Below, piece after piece: positions 53,045-64,000 of a stretch of 64,000 bases of DNA (position 1 is its first letter; each line of letters opens with the position of its first letter). The translations under genes were made by a program, and so were the position numbers. The DNA is from Gymnorhina tibicen (taxonomy: Eukaryota; Chordata; Aves; Passeriformes; Artamidae), in NCBI GenBank assembly GCA_013399875.1, contig VXAZ01007995.1, positions 1,505,477 through 1,569,476 on the forward strand, written 5' to 3'. Under the pieces are notes generated by a model, which made no database searches, was not told where the DNA came from, and was given only the letters and a program-made list of their open reading frames with translations.

Positions 53045-55534
53045 TAGATGCATTGCATGAGGCAATCAGAAGTTCATACATCAGAAGATCCAGTAAAGTT
53101 TAGTTGTAGCCTTGCTTTTGTTTTCTGTTTCAAAATTTTCAGGTTTTAACCAAAAATATACTAGTATTGCTTAATGGACCATTTTATTGTAGATTGTAAT
53201 GTTAAGATACACATTTGGCACAGATCCATTAAAAAAGGTCAAATTGCATCCCAGAAGGGTTGGTTTAAAAGAGCTTAAAATTATGAGATCAAATCAAATA
53301 GGGGATAATGAAGTATGAATAATTGTGAAATGTATGAAAATGATTTATTCACAATGTTATTTCTCTTGTTGAAAGGAAACTGCTAAACACTTCTTTACAA
53401 AAATTTACAAAATATAATGAATGTTAAATGTCATTAGCTAATGAATTTTTAAATAACCTGGTGATTTCCAAACTCGATGAGCTTCTAGTAACTCCTAGTT
53501 GACAAAAATTTCTAAATCATTTGAATTAAGTGTTACAGCTCAGAAATACAGTTGCTCAGTGAGGCTGTGAAGGGAGTAGAGAAAAGAATCCATATGCCTT
53601 TCTTGAAGTGGTGCTGGTTCCTCATACTTGGTACCTTATTTTCCTAAATGAGATGTTTTTACTAAATTGCTTTGGTGAATCATCTCTCTGTTAGGGTTAC
53701 TGTCTGCTTACAGATTCTTTCTCCTGAAAGTTTTCCTCCCTCTGCCATTTAAAAGTAGATAATAGCCAAGTAATACATTAACTTTGCATATATTTATCCA
53801 GCCACTTAATCTGTCAAAGTAGTTACCTGTTTCTCCTTGCCTCATCTTTCAAACAGAACATAGTGTTTACATTAAAATATTTATTTAATCCCTAGATACA
53901 TTAAGTTCTTACTCCACCTTTCCAGCCATGAGAGGCAAAATTCATGTACTTCAATCTCTCTTCCAAATACTGAAATGAAAGAATTGGAAACATCAGAAAA
54001 CACATTTGCTCATTGTTTAACGATATAATCTTCTTGGTTTGAGCTCTTATCAGCAAAATGTCACCAAAAATTGCATGTTATTTTCCAGATCTAAGTTAAT
54101 TTGAACCATTTCACCAAGCTTTTTAATGAAGATACTGGCAGAGTATTTATTGAGTGCTACAATACAATGCAACCCATTTTTGACATAGCTTAAACCGGGT
54201 TTATTCGGGTTCAAACACTGTTCCATACCCTTCAAAGTTGGATGCATTAGTGGCATTTCTGTACATAAAATGGGTTTAATTGTAGAAAAATGGTACACAG
54301 AAACTTGGCACAAAATTTTCTATTGGTTTTGTGTGTGTGTTGTAACTCACTGATGAATTCTGCTTTGTATGTGGCTGAAGTACAATGGACATTCAGGTTG
54401 TCTTTGGGCCCTTTGGGAAGGCCTGAAATTGCATATTGTTTTTAATTTGAAAATGAAACAGTTCTAATGAGAGGGAAGAGAATACTACTTTCATGGGCTA
54501 TGCACATTTTGGTGCTTTTATTTGTTTCAGTTTTATTTGTCAGAATAAGCAAGTAATGTATTTTGGACATTGAAGTAAAATAAATTATATTAGAATATAA
54601 TGCATTCCTATTCTGCATTCAACAAGAAGCAAGGTTTCAAAGCTTTAGCTTACTAAATGGGGAAACTTAATAAATGCAGGCCTGAATATTTTCAGAGATA
54701 TTAAAAGCAAAAATAGTAATTTAAAGGAAGAGATAAGAAATAAAAAATTAATTAGAAAATGTATTTTAGTAAAACACACAGTGGAGTTCCTGTGCATTTT
54801 ATGAAAGTGCTGAATCATGACTGACTTTTGGCTGATAGGCTTGGGCAGGTGAGGTTTTCTTTTGCATTCAATATAGATTTTAAATATTTACATTGGAAGT
54901 GTATTTTTTCCTTTAGATTACAACAGAGTGAATTGAGTATGTGTAAATGTAAATAGCATAGTGAGTCTTCCTTAGAGAGTTTCAGTGGTATAAAATTTGC
55001 GAGAAGCAGATGCTGTTATTTAAAAATAGCCCAATTCTGACATCTTAATTCATTAATTGGAATCATTCTGTAATTTAAACTTCAGTCAGCTGCTACAAGA
55101 AGAGGCAGATTATCATTTGATGTCTTTAGAATTGCACTATTATTTCTAAAGTAAAACTTACAGTAAAATTAAAATTTGATGATTTAAAGAACCTTTGTTT
55201 TTTGTGCTTTAGCATAGTTTATTATATTATGTATTGGAAAGACAAGAATGCAGACAAAATTGTGAGAAGAGCAGATTTATAAATTTTCCCTTAAATGAAT
55301 CTTGGGTAAAGCAACCGGCGAGTTCTGGTTTGGGTGTTAATGTTAGTGATGGTTCACACAGTGCTCTACATTACTGTATAGGAATATATCCAATCTGTGG
55401 GTAGCTGGCTAAAAATTAACTTTTAAAGTTAAGAAATTCAGAAATTCTTTCCCTCTAGTTTTGCATCTCTGTATTTTTAATAATTCTTGTTAGTCCACAG
55501 TTAACTGAAATGACCCTTTCATCTAACCAATCTT

Positions 55535-56105
55535 TTGTTCATAGCTGTTGATAACATTAGCTTTTCAAATTCACCATTTTATCACCTTTGGTGCTTAGAA
55601 ACGTGGTTGATTCTGCTGCTGCTTCCCGTCTGTTTGTGCCAGATTCCCAGTGCTCTTTGCTACCTGTTGGAATTTTGCCTGGCAGAGATGTTAAATGCTT
55701 TCATCTATAATCTTTAAGCCTATCCATTTAGCTGGGTTTGCATCCTTTCTTCCCATCTTTCTTCACCAAAATGCTTCTGCTTACTTTGCAATTCTTCCTG
55801 GCACTGCCCTGCCCGTATCATTGCCGTCTCCTAAAAATTTTGGTTACTTGTCTTGGCTCCTTCCCTGTTACAATGTCAAAGTCAAGATTTCCACTGTACC
55901 ATCAGTGCCCCATGCAACCTTGGACTGTCTGCATCTGATCTCATTTCCCTCCGTCCCCCAACTCACATTCCACATTCCTCACAGTCCTCTGACTTTATTG
56001 CTCCTTTTGTCTGCCTTTCATGGACTCATTTTTGCACTGTCTTTCATGCTGCCTATGTGCCTGGAACAGTCTTTAGCATCTCAGCCAATTTACAGCTTTG
56101 CATAA
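55535..56105. other. Pyrimidine-rich unclassified block
   Basis: The + strand is strongly C/T-rich with several overlapping open frames, up to 136 codons (55695-56105). The peptides are biased to Leu/Ser/Pro/Phe, as expected from pyrimidine bias rather than selection. It may be an antisense remnant of an old retroelement. I do not recognise a family. Confidence 0.2.
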
Positions 56106-56739
56106 ATTATATTTAATAATAAGACTAACAAAAGTTCATTATGTACATTATTTCACTTAACTTTGTACCTGCGTAAGCGGAAAACAGCCTGAGGGAAACT
56201 ACTGTTAAAACTTTGTTGTGATTTGTTGTGATTCAAAGATAAAGTTTCAGGCATGACAGTTCTTTGATGATTCAGCATAAATTTAATTTTTTAATCATTT
56301 AGTAAGTGTTAGATTTTTTTTTTCTGACAGTGGGTTTCAGATATTTCTAACTCAGAGATGAGAAAATAGCTACTTACTCCTGCTAAGTGCAATCACAAGG
56401 TCCTTGTCATCACATTACCTGGTAAAGACTTTTTTGCCCTGTGGTACATTTTGCTCCACTTTATCCTTACTAATATGAATGTGGAAGGCCTTTGAATGTT
56501 GGATTAGCTTCATATCTGCAAACAAAGTGTATCTTTCGGTTTTAACCTTACTTTTAAAGCAACATGTTAATCTGCTTAAAGAAACCTGTGAAAGATAGGA
56601 AAGTAACGCTCTGCCTCTATCTGGGAAGTTTTCTGAATGTGTTGGCTACTTTGACATACGGGTTTTCTTAAAATATTAGAAGTTGTTTAATATTTTAACT
56701 CCCTTCTAAAACCAGTGAAAATGAGCTGAGGGTAAAACT

Positions 56740-57180
56740 TCACGTGGTTTTCCAGCATCAATGTATAGCTGCAAGGCAGCGCATTCTGCAGGAATTGCAC
56801 ATAATTTTCCAAGTAAGACTGCATCCGAAATATATGGGCTATTTTTTTCATTTTTTGTTTAAATGGTTGTATTGATACTGTTTACAGCTGAGTTGTGAAA
56901 CCAAATAGATGTGCCTTTAATTTGTTTTTAAATGATCTCTTATATTCTGGAGATGATAATCTGAAGGGTGGCTGCCATAGTAATGCCAGTCACCATGGCA
57001 TCTGAACATTATGAAAAGACATTCTGAGCTGCACAAAGACAATGCCACCAATTCGTATTTCAAACTGATCAAAAGTGGGGGACCAGAAAGTTTGCCAATA
57101 AATGTAGCTCAGTGGCTGGCACTGCAATTTAGAGTTTGCTTTACACAATAAAGATTTTGCTCCTCCTCTCAATGCCAAGT
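56740..57180. promoter_or_regulatory. Candidate regulatory block with X-box
   Basis: This is non-repetitive intronic sequence containing a near-consensus RFX X-box at 56989 and a weaker X-box-like word about 20 bp before it. No transposon is visible. The regulatory role is inferred from motif and texture only. Confidence 0.25.
56989..57002 (+). promoter_or_regulatory. Candidate RFX X-box
   Basis: GTCACCATGGCATC matches GTNRCC-AT-RGYAAC at every position except one (T for A near the end). A second, weaker X-box-like word, GCTGCCATAGTAAT, begins at 56971. Confidence 0.4.
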
Positions 57181-57559
57181 GAATTTATAAGTAAAATCCT
57201 TAACACAGACTTTGTCCATTTACTGTGCTAACTTTTTTCAGTTGTGTGAAGAGTGTGGCTGTAGATTTTTATTGGCCCAGTGAAGGAGCAGTTTATGGTT
57301 ATGCTTTATATTAATCTTTAGAACTTTTTCCTCCTCATGGAGTTTTTCACTTTAAACTGAAATTAAGTCAGTTAATGAAGAAAAGGGGTTTTCTATACTC
57401 AATTGGTAAATATTCCAATCTCTAAAACATTTTACGGTCTGCTTTCGTAATAGTGTTCTAATTATCAAAGAAACCAAAAATCGAATCATTATTTAAAAGC
57501 AAGCTTATTTTATCTTAAATAATTGATTGTGGCTTGTTGTTTGGAAGAGGACTGCTTTG

Positions 57560-57990
57560 GCATGAATTCCAAATCCAGTTATGATCTTAACTCAAGCAGT
57601 TTGTTTAATCAAACATTACTCTAATCAGTCTTACATGGTCCCCTACCCAGCCAGGCCTGCCTATAACAACTGGTTTATTCTGCGACGAGTTGCTCAACAG
57701 ATGTCATTCTGGTAGAATAATGCAGCAGAATACTTGTGCGTTGGCTAAAATTACTTCAACTTTGATCACTTTTGTCCAGCACATCAGTCTGGCATTGTGC
57801 TTTATACCAACATAACACTTTACCCCGAGCATGCCTTTCAAGCTTAGAATAGCAGAGGAATGTTATTGAATTCAGTGCAGTTACAGATGAGTTAATGAAA
57901 GAAGGGAAATACTGTTTTTTCCATAATGCCTTTCTGTTGTGCTTTGGAATTAAAAGGGAATTTGAGGAATGTGACTTCCGAGTTATTTAT
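57560..57990. promoter_or_regulatory. Candidate conserved non-coding element
   Basis: This high-complexity intronic block contains a TCF/LEF-type word (CTTTGATC at 57760-57767), several TAAT/ATTA words and retained CpGs, and no recognisable repeat. It looks like vertebrate intronic enhancers but cannot be shown to be conserved without alignment. Confidence 0.3.
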
Positions 57991-58579
57991 TTTTACTTCT
58001 GAAGGCTTTTTGAAAACAATATTATGTAGTCCTATTGATCCCATGTTTCTGTAAATAAGTTTCACTTGTTATTTAAAAATAGCGTAGTTTAGAGTTTTAT
58101 ATTGTGAAAATAATATTATTTCTGGTGTGTAACTGGAAAATAAATATTTCACAGGGACAGTTTATCCTGGTTTTTAATGCAAGAAAACTAAACCAGCAAG
58201 GACTGTGTTCTCATGGTCACACATAGATCAGGATTGTTACATTTTGGGCTGTTGTGGGGTCAGTATGAAGCAACATTTCTTTACAAAGCCATCAAGGACA
58301 GTATGAGGAAGCGCTAAAATGAAGTCCATTTGAATTATTAACAGATACTTCAGTATTCTGTGTCTTAAAAACCCAGTGTTCTTGTTTCAATTTTTTTAGT
58401 TAAAATATAGTTGTAATTTTTTTTTTTAATTGAAGCATAGTTACCAGGTCAGTCTCCCTGCAAAAACTCCTGAACAAAACCAATATTAACATAAAGGTTA
58501 TCATGTGTACATGTAGTTTACCAGGTATATGAAAAATTGGAGAGATATCTTAATGATTCTAAAACATGCAGTGAATGTA

Positions 58580-58608
58580 AAGCTGAGCTGAAAATCCAAG
58601 CTCAGCTT
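58580..58608. repeat. Perfect 10-bp hairpin, 9-nt loop
   Basis: The arms AAGCTGAGCT (58580-58589) and AGCTCAGCTT (58599-58608) pair perfectly around GAAAATCCA. Confidence 0.85.
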
Positions 58609-60178
58609 GTTATGGATACTGAAATGTCCAGGTAAGAAAACCACATGGTCTAACTTTCATTCTTTAGTGAGATACAGACTCAAGAGTTGGAAGTATTGTA
58701 TCTTACTCTTGGAGAATGAGTTGAAGCTCTTCTTTCCCACTCACCTGTGCAGAATATTTATGTTCATGAAGCTTTAAACTGATACTATTGAAATTATTAT
58801 CTGCATAGCCTGTATATGAAATCTATCCAGAAATGTGAGACAGGGCTTCACAGTTTTTCCTAAGGGGCACTTTATTAACGTGAATTAACTCCTAGTAGTA
58901 AAAATAATCACAAAGAGCAATGGAAATTGAATGGAAGATCTGAAAATACAGTAAGAACACAGTACTTTGTGTTGGATCTCAGTATGCCCTGAATTTTCTC
59001 AGTTGTGGGTATTTGTTGGCAACCTCGTGACTGTGCCGTTAAGAATCTTGAAGAATGTGGCCCAAATCAACATTTGTGAGGAAGACTATTTGTGGAAATC
59101 CCTGCCTTGTCCCTCACCCTCAGGATCTTTACAGTGATTAGAACAATTACTTCACTGCACACGTATTCTTCATCCATTTATTGTTGTGCAGAATTTAAAA
59201 GAAAGGATCCATGGAACATTTGTCTCTAAAGATCATCCAGGGAAAGAGTTTTGGTGCTATTTCATTATGCAAAAATATTTTTACATGAATATCTGTTGCC
59301 AGATGTTTCATATACATCCTGTACTAAAAATAAATGACGGATTTCAGAGGGAGCATATGTACATTCCATATGTTTATATTACTTTACCGTGGAGTCAAAC
59401 CTCAACTGTGCTTCAGTGCTGAAGATATATCAAGTACTGATTAATAGGTAGGATCAAATGATATAAAATGTCTCTTTTATTGTATTATCTTCCTAAGAAT
59501 GGTATTTTAGAATAGTCTTTCATTCATTTCTGGAATATGAAACCTTTATCTATATGGATTATGTTAGCATTTACCATTTTGGCAAATTTCAGCTTTCTTT
59601 CTGATTTTTGCAAACTGTTCTGTTCAGAAAAAGTTGTTAACTCGGGGTAAGTGCCCTAGACTGCAGGCAAGGTGCTAGCTCAAAGATCTTTTTCTGCTGA
59701 TAGCTATAATATAATAAATATAATTTTTTTCAGTTCGTGGAGCTTTTAGTAATTCTCATAGCAGAAGTTAGAACACAATTAATTGCTGTTTGTTTCCTGC
59801 TGACAAGTGAACAATTGAAAATGTCAAGAAGGCATCAAAGGACAGTTTTGGAGTAGCCTTCTCATTTGCTTTAAGTCAAATATTAGCCATCTGCCTTAAT
59901 ATCTTCTGGTTTAATGGGTTCTTGTGTCTGTTAGTGTTTGACTGTGCAGCCCTCTCGGAGCCAACACCAGGATGCAGAACTTGTGACTTGCTCAGGTATT
60001 TTGTCTAGAGAATGCATTGTCATACAAAATATTATTAAAAAGTATCAAACCTTTGAGAATGTTTTTCTGGATGCAATATAGGTGGTTGGGATCTGTCTAG
60101 ACCTGTGAAAATGTGGGAGGACCTTGTATTCCCACATAAGCAGTTTTATGAAAGGCAAACCAAAAAAAAACCCCTATG

Positions 60179-60291
60179 TTGGATGGGGCTCTGAGCAACC
60201 TGGTGTGGTGGAAGGTGTCCCTGCCCAGGCCAGGGGGTGCAATGAGAGGATTTTAAGGTTCCTTCCAACCCACACCACTCTGTGATTTCTG
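60179..60291 (+). mobile_element. CR1 LINE 3' tail fragment, sense
   Basis: About 110 bp match the CR1 3' untranslated end: TTGGATGGGGCTCTGAGCAA, then GGTGTCCCTGCCCAGGCC, then CCTTCCAACCCACACCA and a decayed TCTGTGATTTCT terminal repeat. Severe 5' truncation is usual for this family. It lies 1 kb before the exon at 61256. Confidence 0.92.
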
Positions 60292-60850
60292 GGAAAAGCC
60301 ACCATGGCTCACTGGAAGATTTTGTTGTTCACAATTATGGTCCGGCTGGGCAAAATTTACATTATTTGTGCAGACTTTATGTTCAGGTGTAAGAAGTTGT
60401 TCAGAATTTAGGATACCACTCTCTATCCTAAGTACCAAAATATATCTTTTTGTGATTTAAATGATTGTTTACCACAAAACCTCCAGTAAAACTTGTCTGC
60501 TTTTCTATCTGTGGTAATGTTTTCATGGAAGGAGTTTTGTAACTCTTGTATTTTGCAGTATTCTTCCTATATTCGAAATTTTCAACTCTTTCTTCTTTTT
60601 CCCCTCCCTTCCTTCTGTTAACTGTCATGTGAGATGATTAACAGTAGCGACTTCTAATTTAATAGCATGAGAAAAGAGTTGATGTAAAGATTAGTTGCTT
60701 AGCATTTTGTTAATAAATATTTGAAATGTATTGTCTTAATTGAGAATGGGCTTATTAATTAATATTTTCAGGTTTAATATACTAATTTTTTTTTTTTGGA
60801 TCCCATTTAAGAAACTTATGCAAAACTAGTTGTATTTCTTATTTGATTAG

Positions 60851-60879
60851 ATTTTCACCCAATATTTTCAGGTGAAAAT
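60851..60879. repeat. Perfect 9-bp inverted repeat, 11-nt loop
   Basis: The arms ATTTTCACC and GGTGAAAAT flank CAATATTTTCA. No function is suggested by context. Confidence 0.8.
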
Positions 60880-61255
60880 TAACTAGCAAAACATGTAGCA
60901 GAATTTTTATTATTACCTTCTGCTTCCCTTAACTTTTTTTCATTACTTTGGAATACTTTTTACTTGGAAATGTTACGTTACGAATTTTTTTTGCACTTTT
61001 ATAATGCTGAAGTATTAATGAATCATTTTGAATGGTAATTTTTAGATTTTAATTTTTTTTCTTTAGCACAGTTTCTTCAGTTGCTTTTTGCTGTATTGTG
61101 TGTAAACCTGCTGACCGGATCTGAATCTAAGAGCGTTGAAGGAACCAGTTTTACAATAACCAGAAAAAATAAAAAACTTGGGGCTGTGATGAAAACAATG
61201 CAGCTTGGCTGCCTTTTTTAGAGCAAGTTCTGATTTATTTCTTCTTTTTTTCCAG

Positions 61256-61342
61256 GTAAAGCGGAATGTGTATGACCTGACCAGTATCCCTGTCCGTCAC
61301 CAGCTGTGGGAAGGTTGGCCTTCTTCTGCCACAGACGACTCG
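61256..61342 (+). CDS. FAF1: FAF1 coding exon (UBL2 core)
   Basis: This 87-nt, 29-codon exon lies between TTTTTTCCAG and GTGAGT. It is in phase 0 at both ends and encodes VKRNVYDLTSIPVRHQLWEG followed by WPSSATDDS. This is the helix and next strand of the second ubiquitin-like domain; human FAF1 as I recall it has Thr for the first Ser after Trp-Pro. With both ends in phase 0, skipping this exon would keep the frame but delete the UBL2 core. The frame stays open for 26 more codons past the donor, to a TAG at 61420, so the exon end rests on the GTGAGT consensus and on homology. Confidence 0.98.
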
Positions 61343-64000
61343 GTGAGTTCCTTTGCTTCTCATGTCATTCCTTCCTGCAAATGCCTGGTTTTACGTGGAT
61401 TTTTGGTTGGAATCCCTCAGTAGCATTTACTGTCTCATATGTAGTACCTTAACATTACACACACTTCAGAGTTTTGTCTTGGAAGATACAAATGCTCAAG
61501 ATTTGGATGACTGAAGCACGTGGAAATGATTCCTGTGTATCAGATTCAGTGACAAGAAGGACACGTTCTAGACTGAAGCAAGGCTGCACAGCACTTTGGA
61601 AGTTGAAGTCTAGTGAGTGATGGAACTTCAGGAAAAAAGCCCTGATTTTTACGTACTCTCCGAGTGCACATCTAGGTATTTCCCACATGCAGTGTGTTAG
61701 CTCAGCCACTTCATGCTTAAGCCTCTGCCTGGCTTCAGAGCAGGAGGTGTTCCTGCTGAAATCAGTGAGGAGTCACCACCGGTGACAGAATCCACTGGCT
61801 GAGAATTGCCCACAAATTCATGAAATTGTGGCACTGACCTGCAGTATCCCCTTAAGTATTACATTTGCTTCCTTGCGTGGTCATCCTTACAGCATGTGTT
61901 TTACAGCATGTCTTTCAGTTTTGTTCAGATAATTTTCTTCTGCTAGTATGTTCCCAATGCCAGCTAGTGAGGTCTGCCTTTCTTTAGAAAAACCCCCAAC
62001 CAGTACACTAAAAAAAGCCTAAAAGGCTGAAATCATTACGTAGTTATGTTGTATGTAGATTCTGTGACCTGAGAAAAATGTAGAAAAATTAAGTATTTAA
62101 TTGAACCTGAGTGTTCTACAAAGTGAAAATGGATTTGGAGTTTACTTCCTTACATGCTGCTATTATCTGCCATGCGTTACTTTCCTGTCCATTTCTACTC
62201 TCATCTTGGAAAAGGAGATTTGCTTTTGGAATATGACTGCTCCTTTTTTTGCTCTGGGTAAAAGATTTATGCCAATTAAAATAAAAAAAGAAAGCAGAAG
62301 CAGTCTGAATTTCTAATGTACTTGTAAAATATATCTGTGGTGGTGTTTGCAGAAACAGTATTTAAGTTTGAGAAAGGTGGGTAAATCTCTGTCCATGTAT
62401 TCAAGGGCGTATCTGAGCCGATAGATGTAAGATCTGAAATAACAGCATGGTGTCATGTGGTAATTACAGTCTTTGAAATGTGGATCCATTTTAACATTTT
62501 ATTAGTTTACATTAGCCCAAAAAAGAATTGGAAACTCAACACTTCTAATCCGTTTTCTCACAGCTGTTAGGTTTTCACGTATTTTTTCCCCTCCTTTTCT
62601 TTTGAATGGGATATCTCACATATGTAAAACCCATGAATCTGCTTTAAGTCTGTTTTTACAAGTGACATTGTTGCAGGTGAATTTTTCCCCTTTTCATCTT
62701 TAATGAAATTGGTGAATGTTGAGTCATCTGCTCTGAAGCAGAGGAGACCTCAAAGCTCACTGCTCGAGTCTGGTGGAGCTGGAACTTGTCAGCTGTGTAA
62801 ACAGATTTGAATGTGTTGCCAACAAAAATATAATTAATTTCTGTCTAAAATTAGAGGCCATAGCTTACTATTTATAAAGATTTAATGATAGCAATGACTA
62901 TCTATGCTTCTGTGATCTGAACTTTTTTTTCCCAAATTAGAAATACTCGGTAATAATTACTTTAGTAATTAATGATGATCTCTTGAGTTCAGTGGCAAAT
63001 TTTTAAGATCACTTTTTCCATCGTGAGTTTTTAATTTGCTATCTTGTAGGGTACCCCATTGTAATTAAGGAGTTAAAGAAAGACTTGATTAAAATACTTT
63101 TTCATTTGCATGTTATGCAGCATAAGAAATACTTTGTAATACCACAGGAGGTTTTTTCAGTGCAGTTCTCGTTAACCTTTGGCTTAGCAAACAGGACAAC
63201 TAAATAGACTTGGCATAATTGGATTCCTGTATCATCTTGAGTCTCTTATGAACCTGCCAGACTACAGTCTTCTGACATTATCAGGAAATTTAGTGGAGTC
63301 AATAGTAATTTAAAACATTGTTGCTTCGTCTCCCTTCAGAGTTAAGATATGTTCTCTGCTTGTACTATCTAATGGAATATGGGATACTGTATGAATTGTC
63401 AATAACTCTTTCAGATCCTTTTGCACACTTTCACCAGGGAAATGGGTATCAAAACCTCCCCATGCAGGAGAATGTTTTCATGCTGTGACAGTTTGATTGT
63501 GGGAAACAAGGCATGCACAGGCCGTGCAAATCTCGTTTCACCGTTCGGCAAGGACAAGTTTTAGCTTTTATTGTGCCTGAATGACTTTAATGCCACAAAT
63601 TATATCTGTTCTGCTCATTAAAGTTCAAAGTAAATGTCTGAGTTTTAACTCATTCTTTTTTATTTTAATGCGTTTATGTAAGTGAAACTTTAATGTATTC
63701 AAAATGTTAATTTATCTATTTTTGTGTCTATATTATCAAGTGAAACAGTGAAGTCTTGAAAATAATCCTAGAAAATAAAAAACCATAATTATAATTTACT
63801 TTAAATATATTCACGATATGTTCTCAATTTTTATTTTGGATTTTGTAACAATCTTAGCATTGCAGAGTTTGTAAAATGAGAACCATGCCAGAATAATTTA
63901 GTGAAATTTCTGAAATTTATTCAATTTTTTTTTTTTTTTGCTGTATTGGCTGAACTTCTAGACTTTCACTGGTAATTATCACTAGGGTCAACTGGAATGA
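61343..64000 (+). other. FAF1: FAF1 intron (5' part), continues past the window
   Basis: This intron begins with GTGAGT. The next FAF1 exon, expected to begin with Met-Cys-Leu-Ala-Glu-Ser, is not present, so the intron exceeds 2.6 kb. The sequence is AT-rich with a T15 run at 63925-63939 and no recognisable transposon or gene. Confidence 0.88.

Larger units (their letters stand above)
29742..61255 (+). other. FAF1: FAF1 intron, 31.5 kb
   Basis: This is the largest intron in the window, with a GTGAGT donor and a TTTTTTCCAG acceptor. FAF1 residues are contiguous across it (QE|VKRN), so no coding exon is missing inside. It is AT-rich and mostly free of recognisable transposons. The clear exceptions are a CR1 tail near 60.2 kb, a (TG/TA/CA) microsatellite at 53009 and homopolymer runs. 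Blocks at about 33.9-34.5, 37.3-38.3, 56.7-57.2 and 57.5-58.0 kb have the AT-rich, homeodomain-site-dense, non-repetitive look of conserved non-coding elements. Blocks at about 38.9-40.0, 44.9-46.9 and 55.5-56.1 kb are of different composition and unclassified, possibly old transposons. Confidence 0.9.
1..64000 (+). other. FAF1: FAF1 gene body (internal portion)
   Basis: The whole window lies inside one transcription unit on the + strand. Six exons with canonical AG/GT borders join into one uninterrupted 630-nt reading frame whose translation I recognise as FAF1 from the UBA C-terminus through most of the second ubiquitin-like domain. FAF1 binds ubiquitinated clients through its UBA domain, binds VCP/p97 through its C-terminal UBX domain, and was first described as a Fas-interacting protein. 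The visible exons are internal: the first enters in phase 0 in mid-protein and the last ends at a donor in mid-UBL2. No promoter, start codon, stop codon or polyadenylation site of the gene is in the window. That the 14.7 kb upstream is FAF1 intron, not partly intergenic, is inferred from the internal position of the first exon. Confidence 0.95.

Noticed and set aside
55695..56105. 136-codon open frame with membrane-like Leu/Phe runs
   Set aside because: The hydrophobic bias follows from the pyrimidine-rich DNA. Overlapping frames look similar, so coding selection is not indicated.
60200..60250. CTCF-like word in CCAGGGGGTGC
   Set aside because: It has four core mismatches and lies within a CR1 tail where this sequence is family consensus.
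1..64000. CRISPR array, operon, phage or defence system
   Set aside because: The window is vertebrate intron/exon DNA; no regularly spaced repeats or clustered prokaryotic genes are present.

Overview
This is a 64 kb piece of vertebrate nuclear DNA, very probably avian. It is AT-rich and has no prokaryotic-style gene packing. It carries small, correctly phased GT-AG exons of one host gene inside long introns. The interspersed repeats I could classify are CR1 LINEs, the dominant LINE of birds and other sauropsids. I saw no mammalian Alu, B1, MIR or L1 signature.

The gene is FAF1 (Fas-associated factor 1), a ubiquitin-binding, VCP/p97-associated adaptor, read on the + strand. Six consecutive coding exons were found: 14722-14768, 17578-17786, 20902-20993, 21348-21436, 29636-29741 and 61256-61342. 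Joined, they give 630 nt in a single open frame with matching splice phases, about 210 residues. These correspond roughly to residues 39-248 of the 650-residue human protein: the end of the N-terminal UBA domain, a Ser/Ala-rich linker, the first ubiquitin-like domain and most of the second. Upstream exons (start codon and most of UBA) and downstream exons (rest of UBL2, UAS, coiled coil, UBX) lie outside the window.

Layout: 1-14721 is intron upstream of the first visible exon. 14722-21436 holds four exons in 6.7 kb, including one 354-bp intron and a 1.5-kb sense CR1 copy. 21437-29635 is an 8.2-kb intron with an antisense CR1 copy and, just beyond it, a small CpG-dense, G-quadruplex-prone patch with a strong CTCF-like motif. 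29742-61255 is a 31.5-kb intron that is mostly AT-rich unique-looking sequence, with several candidate regulatory blocks, perfect hairpins and a CR1 tail near its 3' end. 61343-64000 is the start of the next intron.

No second gene, RNA gene, CRISPR array or novel multi-gene system is supported. The other open frames are short, mostly start in intron sequence and look like chance. The most checkable leads are the four CTCF-like sites with their orientations, the CpG/G4/CTCF patch at 22.7-22.9 kb, an RFX-type X-box at 56,989, and intronic blocks whose texture resembles conserved non-coding elements.
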